NCBI RefSeq assembly: GCF_002101785.1
Contig: NZ_LQPJ01000099.1
Location: 29,307 to 93,306, forward strand
DNA: 64,000 nt
Direction: 5' to 3'
Source of the DNA: Mycobacterium palustre
GTDB taxonomy: Bacteria > Actinomycetota > Actinomycetes > Mycobacteriales > Mycobacteriaceae
Shown here: positions 40,997 to 49,799 of the stretch, in pieces
Layout: every line of letters starts with the position of its first letter
Numbering within the stretch: the first letter of the stretch is position 1
The notes under the pieces: model-generated
Databases searched by the model: none
Seen by the model: only the letters and a program-made list of their open reading frames with translations
What the model was told of the DNA's origin: nothing
Program-made: the position numbers and the translations under genes

Positions 40997-41788
40997 ATGA
41001 TCCTTGACAGGTTCCGCCTGGACGACAAAGTCGCCGTCATCACCGGTGGCGGCCGCGGCCTGGGCGCCGCAATCGCCGTCGCTTTCGCCGAGGCAGGGGC
41101 CGATGTGGTCATCGCCTCCCGCACCCAGTCGCAACTAGACGCCGTCGCAGGACAGGTCCGCGCGGCCGGCCGGCGCGCCCACGCCGTCGCCGCCGACCTG
41201 GCCCACCCCGGGGCGACCGCGGAGCTGGCCGGCCGGGCCGTCGAGGCCTTCGGGAAACTAGACATCGTCGTCAACAATGTCGGCGGCACCATGCCCAACA
41301 CGCTGCTGACCACCTCGACGAAGGACCTCAAGGACGCGTTCACCTTCAACGTCGCCACCGCCCACGCGCTGACCGTCGCGGCGGTGCCGCTGATGCTCGA
41401 GCACTCCGGCGGCGGCAGCATCATCAACATCACCTCCACCATGAGCCGGCTGGCCGGACGTGGTTTTGCGGCCTACGGCACCGCCAAGGCGGCGCTGGCG
41501 CACTACACGCGGCTGTCCGCGCTGGATTTGTGCCCCCGCATTCGGGTGAACGCGATCGCCCCGGGGTCGATCCTGACCTCCGCGCTGGACGTGGTGGCCT
41601 CCAACGACGAGCTGCGGGCGCCGATGGAGAAGGTCACACCGATGCGCCGCCTCGGCGATCCGGTGGACATCGCCGCTGCCGCAGTGTATTTGGCGTCGCC
41701 CGCCGGTAGCTTTTTGACCGGCAAGACGCTGGAGGTCGACGGCGGCCTCACCTTCCCCAACCTCGACATCCCCGTCCCGGACCTGTGA
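40997..41788 (+). CDS. Short-chain dehydrogenase/reductase (Rv0927c type)
   Basis: A 263-residue [19 protein letters not shown] is at residues 14-29, NNVGG is near 94, the catalytic Ser sits in [10 protein letters not shown], and the YGTAKAA Tyr/Lys pair is near 163. GAGAGGCCGCAA precedes the ATG; this start gives exactly the orthologue length, while an ATG at 40931 lies against the operator. It is followed by the Rv0926c-type gene 21 bases later, so the pair shares the KstR-type promoter. Substrate unknown; a 3-oxo or hydroxysteroid-type substrate is possible from the regulation. Confidence 0.9.
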   Translation: MILDRFRLDDKVAVITGGGRGLGAAIAVAFAEAGADVVIASRTQSQLDAVAGQVRAAGRRAHAVAADLAHPGATAELAGRAVEAFGKLDIVVNNVGGTMPNTLLTTSTKDLKDAFTFNVATAHALTVAAVPLMLEHSGGGSIINITSTMSRLAGRGFAAYGTAKAALAHYTRLSALDLCPRIRVNAIAPGSILTSALDVVASNDELRAPMEKVTPMRRLGDPVDIAAAAVYLASPAGSFLTGKTLEVDGGLTFPNLDIPVPDL

Positions 41789-41809
41789 TCGACCGCTAAG
41801 GAGCCCCTC

Positions 41810-42886
41810 ATGGCCATACCCGTCGTTCAGCTGGGCACCGGCAACGTCGGCGTCCACGCGCTCAAAGCGCTGATCACCAACCCGGCGTTCGAGCTCACCG
41901 GCGTGTGGGTGTCCTCGGATGCCAAAGCCGGCAAGGACGCGGCGGAGCTTGCCGGCCTAAAGGATTCGACCGGCGTGCTGGCCAGCACCGACCTGGACGC
42001 CGTGCTTGCCACCGGGCCGCAATGCGCGGTTTACAACGCCCTGGCCGACAACCGGCTGCCCGAGGCGCTGGAGGACTACCGGCGCGTCCTGTCGGCCGGG
42101 ATCAACATCGTCGGCAGCGGACCGGTCTTCCTGCAGTACCCGTGGCAGGTGATCCCCGAAGAACTGATCAAACCGTTGGAAGATGCGGCGCGCGAAGGCA
42201 ATTCGAGCCTCTACGTCAACGGCATCGACCCGGGCTTCGCCAACGACCTGCTGCCGCTGGCGCTGGCCGGCACCTGCCAGAACATCCAGCAGATCCGCTG
42301 CATGGAGATCGTCGACTACGCCACCTACGACAGCGCCGCGGTCATGTTCGGCGTGATGGGCTTCGGTAAGCCGATGGACGAGATCCCGATGCTGTTGCAG
42401 ACCGGGGTGCTGAGCCTGGCGTGGGGGTCGGTGGTGCGGCAACTGGCGGCGGGCCTTGGCATTTCGCTGGACGCGGTCGCCGAGGAGTACGTCCGCGAGC
42501 CCGCGCCCGAGGACTTCGACATCGCATCCGGGCACATCGCCAAGGGCACCGCCGCGGCGCTGCGGTTCGAGGTGTTCGGAATGGTCGACGGCGACCCCGT
42601 CGTCGTCCTCGAGCATGTCACCCGGCTGCGCGAAGACCTGTGCCCCGATTGGGCGCAGCCGGCCCAGCCGGGCGGCTCCTACCGCATCGAGATCACCGGC
42701 GAACCGTCCTATACCGTGGACGTCTGCCTCAGCAGTCGGCTGGGCGACCACAACCACGCCGGACTGGTCGCCACCGCGATGCGGGTGGTCAACGCGATCC
42801 CGGCGGTGGTGGCGGCCCCGCCCGGCATCGTGACGACCCTCGACCTGCCCCTGGTAACCGGTCGCGGGCTCTACGTTCCGGGGTGA
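41810..42886 (+). CDS. NAD(P)-binding dihydrodipicolinate-reductase-like protein (Rv0926c type)
   Basis: A 358-residue protein with an N-terminal Rossmann fold (VVQLGTGNVGVHALKAL) and the DapB-like N-domain pattern WVSSDAKAGKDAAELAG. The C-terminal half is not the DapB catalytic domain, so lysine synthesis is unlikely. AAGGAG precedes the ATG. It is coupled to the SDR and shares its regulation. Proteins of this kind are abundant in mycobacteria and their reaction is unknown. Confidence 0.85.
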   Translation: MAIPVVQLGTGNVGVHALKALITNPAFELTGVWVSSDAKAGKDAAELAGLKDSTGVLASTDLDAVLATGPQCAVYNALADNRLPEALEDYRRVLSAGINIVGSGPVFLQYPWQVIPEELIKPLEDAAREGNSSLYVNGIDPGFANDLLPLALAGTCQNIQQIRCMEIVDYATYDSAAVMFGVMGFGKPMDEIPMLLQTGVLSLAWGSVVRQLAAGLGISLDAVAEEYVREPAPEDFDIASGHIAKGTAAALRFEVFGMVDGDPVVVLEHVTRLREDLCPDWAQPAQPGGSYRIEITGEPSYTVDVCLSSRLGDHNHAGLVATAMRVVNAIPAVVAAPPGIVTTLDLPLVTGRGLYVPG

Positions 42887-43016
42887 CCGGGTCGCGATGC
42901 GGCGTCCAATCCACGGCGCAACGCACGACGTCGTGGGCACCCGCGAATGGCTGCGGGGTGCGCTGTTCGGATAACCTCACTTTTTTATTCGAGGATGTGG
43001 ACAGAGGGTCGATACG

Positions 43017-44243
43017 TTGGCGCAGAGCACGCAGGCCTCGCTCAAGAAGAGCTGGTATTTGCTCGGGCCGGCGTTCGTCGCCGCGATCGCCTATGTGGAC
43101 CCCGGAAACGTCGCGGCCAACGTCAGCGCCGGCACACAGTTCGGCTACCTGCTGTTATGGGTCATCGTCGTGGCCAACGTGGCGGCGGGCCTGGTGCAGT
43201 ACCTGTCCGCGAAGCTGGGGCTGGTGACGGGACGGTCGCTGCCCGCGGCGATCGGCCGACGGATGGGCCGCCCGCTCCGGCTGACCTTCTGGGCGCAGGC
43301 CGAGATCGTGGCCATGGCGACCGACGTGGCCGAAGTGATCGGGGGCGCTATCGCCCTGCGCATTCTGTTCGGATTGCCGCTGCCGCTCGGCGGGATCATC
43401 ACCGGGGTGATCTCCTTGCTGCTGCTGTCGATCAAAGACAGCCGCGGCCAGCTCCTCTTCGAGCGCGTCATCACCGGCTTGCTGCTGACCATCGCCGTCG
43501 GTTTCGCGGCGAGCTTCTTCGTCGCCACGCCACCGCCCGGCGCCGTGGTCGGCGGATTGCTGCCGCGGTTCCACGGCAGCGAAAGCGTGCTGCTGGCCGC
43601 CGCGATCCTGGGCGCCACGGTCATGCCGCATGCGGTGTACCTGCACTCGGGGCTGGTTCTCGATCGGCACGGACATCCCGCGGCGGGACAAGATCGGCGC
43701 TGGCTGCTGCGGGTCACCCGGGTGGACGTCGTGTTGGCGATGGCCGTCGCCGGGACGGTGAACGCCGCGATGCTGCTCGTCGCCGCGATCAATTTGCAAG
43801 GCCGCGGGGAAACCGCATCCATCGACGGCGCCTACACCGCGATCCACAACACCCTGGGCGCGACGATCGCGGTGCTGTTCGCGATCGGGCTGTTGGCCTC
43901 CGGGTTGGCGTCCTCGTCGGTGGGCGCCTACGCCGGAGCGATGATCATGCAGGGATTGCTGCATCGCTCGGTTCCGATGCTGGTGCGCCGCCTGGTCACG
44001 CTGTGCCCCGCGGTCGCCATCCTGGCGGTGGGTTTCGACCCGACCCGTGCGCTGGTGATATCCCAGGTGGTGCTGTCCTTCGGTATCCCGTTTGCGGTGC
44101 TTCCACTGGTGCGGCTGACCGGCAACCGCGAACTGATGGGCCGGGACGCCAACCACCCGGTCACGACGGTCATCGGCTGGACGGTCGCGGTCATGGTCAG
44201 CGTGCTCAACGTCGTGCTGATCTGCCTGACGTTCGCGGGTTGA
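43017..44243 (+). CDS. mntH: NRAMP-family manganese/divalent metal transporter MntH
   Basis: A 408-residue membrane protein with eleven hydrophobic segments. The NRAMP signatures are AYVDPGNVAANVSAG in helix 1 (the DPGN metal site) and GATVMPHAVYLHSG near residue 200, which contains the MPH metal-binding motif. It imports Mn2+ and other divalent ions with protons. The TTG start follows AGAGGG by 8 bases; no upstream ATG or GTG is in frame. The orthologue is Rv0924c. About 130 bases upstream contain an AT-rich run (CTCACTTTTTTATTC) that may be its promoter. Confidence 0.94.
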   Translation: MAQSTQASLKKSWYLLGPAFVAAIAYVDPGNVAANVSAGTQFGYLLLWVIVVANVAAGLVQYLSAKLGLVTGRSLPAAIGRRMGRPLRLTFWAQAEIVAMATDVAEVIGGAIALRILFGLPLPLGGIITGVISLLLLSIKDSRGQLLFERVITGLLLTIAVGFAASFFVATPPPGAVVGGLLPRFHGSESVLLAAAILGATVMPHAVYLHSGLVLDRHGHPAAGQDRRWLLRVTRVDVVLAMAVAGTVNAAMLLVAAINLQGRGETASIDGAYTAIHNTLGATIAVLFAIGLLASGLASSSVGAYAGAMIMQGLLHRSVPMLVRRLVTLCPAVAILAVGFDPTRALVISQVVLSFGIPFAVLPLVRLTGNRELMGRDANHPVTTVIGWTVAVMVSVLNVVLICLTFAG

Positions 44244-44457
44244 GCACAGGCCCGCGGCTGGCCGCACCGGTCGGTCGCAAGGAATCCGCAAGGATTTCAC
44301 GAAGATCCGGCAAGCGGGCCGCGCCAGCCTAGGCGTTGTCGTGCCACGCGGAGCCGCGACAAAACTTTCGAAAAATGTGTCCGACTCCCGCCGGGTGCGC
44401 CCTCCTACCTATGACAGCGCCCCATCCGGGCCGCTGCCCATGCCCAAGGAGCACCCG

Positions 44458-44946
44458 ATGAGCACCAGCTACGACCCAGAGCGCACCACCCGCGCACCGC
44501 GCGCCGAGGGTTTCACCGAGGCCTACGCGTGGGCGTCGAGCCCGCTCGGCGACCCGACCGATTCCGCCTCAAACCTTCCGTACGAGCAAGATTTTCCCCG
44601 CCGGCCGCTCGCCCCGAAGACCCGGCGGAGGCCCGTTGACAAGACCTTCGTGGCCGGCGGCCTGATCGGCTTGCTCGGTGCCGGCGCCATGCTGGGCGTG
44701 GCGCTCCTGTCGACCTCCCCCCAACCGCAGGACCCGGCGCCCGCGCCGGCGTCCACCAGCGTGGCGCCCTCCACGACCCCGCCGGTGGTCGCACCCGCGG
44801 GCCGACCCAGGCGCCCCGGAGCAGCTACCGCCGGCGCATTCGCTGCCGTCGCCGCCGACACTGCCCCTCAAACTGGCGGCGCCGCGAAGCTGCCGCCGCT
44901 GTGCCTGCCCCCCCCCCGGCACCTCGTGCAGGGGGTGTGTGAATGA
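44458..44946 (+). CDS. Small single-pass membrane protein with Pro/Ala-rich exterior
   Basis: A 162-residue protein: a charged N-terminal 60 residues, one membrane helix (VAGGLIGLLGAGAMLGVALL, about 65-84) and a Pro/Ala/Thr-rich external tail. AAGGAGCACCCG precedes the ATG. A run of ten C (44908-44917) lies in the tail. The +1 frame has a higher third-position G+C from about 44800 and a cleaner Pro-rich sequence, so a frameshift (real or error) may have scrambled the last 45 residues. It precedes a sigma factor with a similar membrane/Pro-rich plan and may be its partner. No family recognised. Confidence 0.65.
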   Translation: MSTSYDPERTTRAPRAEGFTEAYAWASSPLGDPTDSASNLPYEQDFPRRPLAPKTRRRPVDKTFVAGGLIGLLGAGAMLGVALLSTSPQPQDPAPAPASTSVAPSTTPPVVAPAGRPRRPGAATAGAFAAVAADTAPQTGGAAKLPPLCLPPPRHLVQGVCE

Positions 44947-45109
44947 AGTCTTGCGCCGCGGCGAGGCCGGCCGTTGATCCCGGCCCCGCCGCCGACCGCC
45001 CAGCAAGCTGGGAATCTTCTCGTGCCTTTTCCCGCGGACGGGCGCACACTTATTCGCAGCGTCGGTACTCACATGACCGGCACCGGCGCCTCAGGGGTTG
45101 GGACGTGAC

Positions 45110-46630
45110 GTGACGACCGCGCTATCCAATTGGGACATCGTCAGCGATGGCGATTTGGCCCGCGCGGCCGCGACGGGTGATCGTCGAGCGTTTGCCATGA
45201 TCTACGACCGTTACGCCGACCGGCTGCACGACTTCTGCATCGGCATGGTGCGCGACCGCGACTCCGCCGCCGACTGCGTGCAGGACGTCTTCTGCGCCGC
45301 CGCGACCCAGCTGCCCAAGCTGCGCGAGCCCGACCGGCTGCGGCCCTGGCTGTATGCCATCGCCCGCAACGAAGCCCTGCGCTGCATCCGTGAACGGCGT
45401 CGCGAACAAGCCTCCGACGACCTGCCGGACGCCGCGTCGCACGACGCGGGCCCGGACACCCTGGCGGCCCGCAACGAGCTTGCCAACCTGATCGCCGAGG
45501 CCGCCGGCGGGCTCGTCGACCGCGACCGCACCGTGCTCGAGCTGGCCTACCGCCACGGCCTGGACGGGCCGGAGCTGGCCGAGGCGTTGGAGGTCAGCCC
45601 CGGCACCGCCAACAAGATGGTGTCGCGCCTGCGGGGCACCATCGAAACGTCGCTCGGCGCGCTGCTGGTGGCGCGACGCGCCCAGCAGACCGCCGACAAG
45701 TGCCCCGAGCTGGGCACCATCCTGGCGGGCTGGGACGGGCGGTTCAGCGTGCTGATGCGCAAACGCATCAGCCGCCACATCGAGTCCTGCCCCACCTGCG
45801 AAGAAGAACGGCGCCGCCTGGTCAGCCCCGTCGCGCTGCTGGGCGCGGCGCCGATCCTCATCCCGGCCCCCGCCTGGCTGCGGGATCAGACGCTGGGCGA
45901 GATCCGGCTGACCTCCGCCGGCGGCAACCTGACTTCTGGTCGTGACCCGGACGGCGACGGCCAGGCCGGCTACGACCCGCCGACGGTGACTTTTTCGTCG
46001 GCCGAGGCCGACGGCCACGACGACGATCACGCCGACGGCGGCCAATCCCGGCCTGTGCGACGGATCATCCCGTGGGTCGCGCTGTTCGCCGTCGCCTTCT
46101 TCGCCGCGCTGGGGCTGATGTTCGCCTTCCTGCGCCACGACAGGGTCGCCATCACCCCAACCGAAATACGGGGAACCGTCCCCGCGCCGATGAAGCCGGC
46201 CGCGCCGCCGATGCCCGCGGCCCCGCCCGCGCCGCCCGTCCCGCCCGCCTTCGCGCCGCCGGCCGTACCATCGCCGGCCGCCCCGGCCGTCCCGCCGCTC
46301 CCGAAGGTCGCGCCTCCCCTCGAGCCACCGCCTCCCGTGGCGCCGCCACCGGTCGTCGATCCGCCCGTGGTGCTGCCCCCGCCGATCGTCGCGCCGCCGC
46401 CGGTGGTGGTGTTACCGCCGCCCATCGTGGTGCCGCCGCCGATCGTGGTGCCCAAGCCACCCGTCGTGACGCCGCCTTCGTACCCGCAGCGGCCGCCGAC
46501 GCCTCCCTCGGCTCCTCCGTCACCGGTGCCGCCGCGCCGGCCGCCGTCCCCGCCCTACAGCCCGGCGCCGCCGCCGCCGAAGCCACCCCCCTCACCCCCG
46601 CCGCCCTCGCATCCGCCGGTCATTTACTGA
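45110..46630 (+). CDS. ECF sigma factor fused to a zinc-finger, one membrane helix and a long Pro-rich exterior
   Basis: A 506-residue protein. Sigma region 2 (about 15-95: RRAFAMIYDRYADRLHDF, DCVQDVFCAA, LRPWLYAIARNEALR) and region 4 (about 135-190, ending in VSPGTANKMVSRLRG) are complete. A zf-HC2-like element HIESCPTC is near residue 222, typical of anti-sigma factors. A membrane helix (about 318-340, IIPWVALFAVAFFAALGLMF) and a Pro/Ala/Val-rich tail (about 360-506) follow. Sigma and anti-sigma-like parts thus sit in one chain tied to the membrane; release probably needs proteolysis or a conformational signal. The GTG at 45110 is preferred over a TTG 12 bases upstream. Confidence 0.9.
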   Translation: MTTALSNWDIVSDGDLARAAATGDRRAFAMIYDRYADRLHDFCIGMVRDRDSAADCVQDVFCAAATQLPKLREPDRLRPWLYAIARNEALRCIRERRREQASDDLPDAASHDAGPDTLAARNELANLIAEAAGGLVDRDRTVLELAYRHGLDGPELAEALEVSPGTANKMVSRLRGTIETSLGALLVARRAQQTADKCPELGTILAGWDGRFSVLMRKRISRHIESCPTCEEERRRLVSPVALLGAAPILIPAPAWLRDQTLGEIRLTSAGGNLTSGRDPDGDGQAGYDPPTVTFSSAEADGHDDDHADGGQSRPVRRIIPWVALFAVAFFAALGLMFAFLRHDRVAITPTEIRGTVPAPMKPAAPPMPAAPPAPPVPPAFAPPAVPSPAAPAVPPLPKVAPPLEPPPPVAPPPVVDPPVVLPPPIVAPPPVVVLPPPIVVPPPIVVPKPPVVTPPSYPQRPPTPPSAPPSPVPPRRPPSPPYSPAPPPPKPPPSPPPPSHPPVIY

Positions 46631-46732
46631 ACCGTGGCGCGCGCGCCGCGCGGTGCGGCAATATGGTGGACGTCGTCGTCCGTGAGAGGCCAGTTTGTGC
46701 AAGATCGCAGCCCCCAGACGGTGACCGCGTAG

Positions 46733-47788
46733 ATGCAGGCCAGCCGGCACCCCTACTTCGCCTACGGTTCGAATCTGTGCGTCAGGCAGATGGCGCTGCG
46801 CTGCCCGGACGCCGCCGATCCGCGGCCGGCGGTGCTGTGGAACCACGACTGGCTGATCAACCAACGCGGCGTGGCCACCGTCGAGCCGTTCGCCGGTAAC
46901 GAGGTGCATGGCGTGCTCTGGCAGGTCTCCGACGATGACCTGGCGACGCTCGACAGCGCCGAGGGTGTGCCGGTGCGCTATCGCCGGGATCGGCTGACCG
47001 TCCACACCGGCGAAGGTCCCTCGCCGGCCTGGGTCTACATCGACCACCGCGTGACCCCGGGCCCGCCGCGGCCGGGATATCTGCCCAGGATCATCGACGG
47101 CGCCGTGCACCACGGGCTGCCCCAGCGCTGGATCGACTTCCTGCACCGCTGGGATCCCTCCCGCTGGCCCCGCCCGGCAACCGCGACCACACCAGCGCCG
47201 CAATCCCTTTCGGCGTTGTTGCGCGAACCCGGGGTGACCGAGGAGAGCCGGCTGCGGTCGCGTTTCGGCTTTCTCGCCATCCACGGCGGCGGCCTGGAAC
47301 AGATGACCGACGTCATCGCCGAACGCGCCGCCGAGGCCGCCGACGCGTCGGTGTATCTGCTGCGCCACCCGGACCGCTACCCGCACCACCTGCCGTCGGC
47401 CCGCTACGATCCCGCCGAATCGCCAAGGCTCGCAGAGTTTCTCGATCATGTCGAGGTTGCCGTTTCGCTGCACGGATACGGCCGCATCGGGCGCAGCACG
47501 CAACTGCTCGCCGGTGGACGCAACCGGGCGCTCGCCGCCCACCTGGCCCGCCACATCCGGCTGACCGGCTATCAGGTCGTTACCGACATCGACCACATCC
47601 CACCAGAACTGCGCGGCCTGCATCCCGACAATCCGGTGAATCGGATCCGCCGCGGCGGCACGCAGCTCGAGCTGTCGGCCCGCGTGCGGGGCATCAGCCC
47701 GCGCAGCCCCCTGCCCGGCGCCGACGGCCTGTCGCCGGTCACCAGCGCCCTGGTGCGGGGCTTGGCGGCCGCGGCGCGCTATTGGTAA
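46733..47788 (+). CDS. Fusion of a gamma-glutamylcyclotransferase-like and a poly-gamma-glutamate hydrolase-like domain
   Basis: A 351-residue cytosolic protein. The first 140 residues carry the AIG2/GGCT fold: HPYFAYGSNLCVRQM at the N terminus and the Glu of LDSAEGVPVRYRR near 79. Residues about 165-350 match the zinc-dependent poly-gamma-glutamate hydrolase family (DUF867): RFGFLAIHGGGLEQMTDVIAE near 182, VSLHGYG near 245 and RIRRGGTQLEL near 305. Both domains act on gamma-glutamyl bonds, so the fused enzyme probably hydrolyses and cyclises gamma-glutamyl peptides. The real substrate is unknown; this kind of hydrolase was first known from phages that degrade capsules. Confidence 0.82.
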   Translation: MQASRHPYFAYGSNLCVRQMALRCPDAADPRPAVLWNHDWLINQRGVATVEPFAGNEVHGVLWQVSDDDLATLDSAEGVPVRYRRDRLTVHTGEGPSPAWVYIDHRVTPGPPRPGYLPRIIDGAVHHGLPQRWIDFLHRWDPSRWPRPATATTPAPQSLSALLREPGVTEESRLRSRFGFLAIHGGGLEQMTDVIAERAAEAADASVYLLRHPDRYPHHLPSARYDPAESPRLAEFLDHVEVAVSLHGYGRIGRSTQLLAGGRNRALAAHLARHIRLTGYQVVTDIDHIPPELRGLHPDNPVNRIRRGGTQLELSARVRGISPRSPLPGADGLSPVTSALVRGLAAAARYW

Positions 47789-47816
47789 ATGTTCTGGTGT
47801 CGAACGGAGGTTGTTG

Positions 47817-48635
47817 GTGGGCAAGGATTTTCGCTTCGGGCTGAGCATGCGCTTCTTCAAGTCCCGCGCCACGCTGGTGGACAAGGTCAAGCGGGCCGAG
47901 GATTTGGGATACGACATCCTCTGCGTCCCCGACCATCTCGGCGCGGCGGCGCCCTTCCCTACGCTGACCGCCGTCGCGATGGTCACCACCCGGATCCGCG
48001 TCAGCATGTACGTGCTCAACGCCGCCTTCTACAAGCCGGCGCTGCTCAGCCGCGACATGCAGGCCCTTGACGTGCTCAGCGACGGCCGCCTAGAGATCGG
48101 GCTGGGCACCGGCTACGTCCGGGAAGAGTTCGAGGCCGCCGAGATCCCGTACCCCAGCGCCGGCGCCCGGGTGGACTACCTCGAACACATGACGAGGTAT
48201 CTAAAGGAGCGTCACCCGACGACGCCGATCCTCATCGCCGGCAACGGCGACCGGGTGCTGTCCCTGGCCGCCCGGCACGCCGACATCATCGGGCTGACCG
48301 GCGCCCGGGTGCGCGACGTCGACGACCCGCTGGCCGAACGCATCGAGTTCGTCCGCAACGCCGCCGGTGATCGGTTCGACCCGCTCGAGCTCAACATGGT
48401 GATCACGGCGATGCCGCCCCAAGGCGAGTCCGCCCCCGACCTTCGGATGACCCGTCAGTACGCGCCGGACCTGTCTGACGAGGACTTGTTGTCGACGCCC
48501 TCGGTGCTCAGCGGGTCCCCCCGAGAGATGGCGGATCAGTTGTCCGCGCTGCGTGACAAGTACGGGCTGACGTCCTTCACCGTGCAGGACAACAACCTCG
48601 AGGCCTTCGCGAAGGTCATCGCCGAACTCCGGTGA
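47817..48635 (+). CDS. F420-dependent luciferase-like oxidoreductase, TIGR03621-type
   Basis: A 272-residue LLM protein. FRFGLSMRFF at the N terminus, LGYDILCVPDHLG near 30, LSDGRLEIGLGTGYVREEFEAAEIPYP near 88 and PILIAGNGDRVLSLAARHADIIGL near 137 are family hallmarks. GTG at 47817 is placed 7 bases after GGAGG; TTG codons at 47811 and 47814 are too close to it. The 28 bases to the preceding fusion gene suggest an operon. It is the last host gene before the tRNA insertion site. Confidence 0.9.
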   Translation: MGKDFRFGLSMRFFKSRATLVDKVKRAEDLGYDILCVPDHLGAAAPFPTLTAVAMVTTRIRVSMYVLNAAFYKPALLSRDMQALDVLSDGRLEIGLGTGYVREEFEAAEIPYPSAGARVDYLEHMTRYLKERHPTTPILIAGNGDRVLSLAARHADIIGLTGARVRDVDDPLAERIEFVRNAAGDRFDPLELNMVITAMPPQGESAPDLRMTRQYAPDLSDEDLLSTPSVLSGSPREMADQLSALRDKYGLTSFTVQDNNLEAFAKVIAELR

Positions 48636-48690
48636 TCGCCGGCGCCGCCAACGTCTTGAGGTGCCTCGGCCCGGTAAGCTCAACGCGTCC

Positions 48691-48763
48691 GCCCTCGTAG
48701 CTCAGGGGATAGAGCACGGCTCTCCTAAAGCCGGTGTCGCAGGTTCGAATCCTGCCGGGGGCA
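48691..48763 (+). tRNA. tRNA-Arg(CCU)
   Basis: A 73-nt cloverleaf: acceptor GCCCTCG pairs with CGGGGGC and discriminator A. The D arm is TAGCTCAGGGGATAGAGCA, the anticodon loop CTCCTAA gives anticodon CCU, and the T arm is GCAGGTTCGAATCCTGC. No CCA is encoded. Its 3' 20 bases are the left half of the attachment repeat, so the tRNA is kept intact by the integrated element. Confidence 0.95.
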
Positions 48764-48764
48764 C
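48744..48764 (+). repeat. attL, 21-bp attachment core within the tRNA 3' end
   Basis: The 21 bases from TTCGAATCC to GGGGGCAC recur exactly at 63832-63852. The bases on either side differ (left neighbour G against A, right neighbour A against T), fixing the length at 21. This is the usual crossover site of a tyrosine integrase in a tRNA T-loop/acceptor. Confidence 0.92.
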
Positions 48765-48954
48765 AGGCATGTATCGCCTGGTCAAATGCCATTTATGACA
48801 TTCTTGGTCTGGCGGCTCGTGCGATCTACGTGTGATCTTCCCTAGCGGCTGCCATCGCTAGCCAGCGCCTCGGGGTTGTCCCTGCGGTCCCAGCTAATCC
48901 GACCTGACGACTCCCTGTACGGCAACCGCCGTTCACGTACCTCGCCCAGTGTTT

Positions 48955-49797
48955 CTAGGCAGCTGGCTTAAAATCGACCATATCAAGGAGGTCGGAAATT
49001 GCCTCTAGCGTCAGATCCGGCTCGCTGTCCAGACCGACGTTCTCCCGAATCTCTTTTTCGCGTTCGACGTCAGCCTCCGTCCAGTGCGTTACACGCACCA
49101 ACCGTGCCCAAAGATCGGGATCGACCGCCGTGCCGTATCGAGCCCAAGCCGAGACGACGCCAGCAGATTTCGCCATGAACACATCTCTAACGAGACTATC
49201 GCCCAGATAAAGCGAAAAGCGGGGATCGACATCAAGACGATCACATATGTCGCGTAAAGTTTTCGGATTGGGCTTGCGATCTTCACTTGGCAAAACGGTC
49301 AAATAGTCACATTCGTGATCGGTAGATGATAGTCGCTGCGCGGGCGCGTAAAGCCGTTTGATAAACGGCCCTAGACCGAGCTTTTCAATTCTATCCGCAC
49401 CGTTTACCGCCCTAGCGTCGGTATAAGCGACGATCGGGACACCTTCAGCATCAATCGCTTTAAGCGTCTCATATACGCCAGGGTAGAGTTGAAGATGCGC
49501 TTTTCGCGCCTTGTTAAAGGCATAAAAGGCCGGGTCTAGCTCTTGTTTCACCTCATCTTCACTGAGTTCAGCAAAGTGGTCCCGGATGCAGCGAGCCTCG
49601 CTCAGCGCGAAAGGATGCTCGGAACTGCCATGACGCTGATGGACTGAACGCAAGTCATCAAGGAGTACCTCTCTTGGAATAGGCCACCTCGTCACCGCGT
49701 CATCGATCATCGCATAAAATGACGGTACAAATGAACCCACCCAATCGTAGAGAGTATTGTCAAGGTCGGTAATCAGCAGCGATATGGTCCGCTTCAC
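48955..49797 (-). CDS. HAD-superfamily hydrolase of the element
   Basis: A 280-residue phosphatase-type HAD protein. Motif I DLDNT (D11 and D13), motif II in VAYTDARAV, motif III Lys in PSEDRKPNP and motif IV LGDSLVRD are all present, with a helical cap between I and II. It would hydrolyse a phosphate ester or nucleotide. The GTG start follows GAGG and lies 2 bases after the metallophosphoesterase stop, so the two genes form one operon. The base composition is much AT-richer than the host (codons such as ATA, TTA, AAA are common), showing recent transfer. Function unknown. Confidence 0.82.
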   Translation of the reverse strand: MKRTISLLITDLDNTLYDWVGSFVPSFYAMIDDAVTRWPIPREVLLDDLRSVHQRHGSSEHPFALSEARCIRDHFAELSEDEVKQELDPAFYAFNKARKAHLQLYPGVYETLKAIDAEGVPIVAYTDARAVNGADRIEKLGLGPFIKRLYAPAQRLSSTDHECDYLTVLPSEDRKPNPKTLRDICDRLDVDPRFSLYLGDSLVRDVFMAKSAGVVSAWARYGTAVDPDLWARLVRVTHWTEADVEREKEIRENVGLDSEPDLTLEAISDLLDMVDFKPAA

Positions 49798-49799
49798 AT

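Noticed and set aside
46072..46899. Alternative frames over the Pro-rich tail of the sigma factor
   Set aside because: The repetitive CCG-rich DNA keeps all frames open; the sigma frame is continuous with conserved regions.
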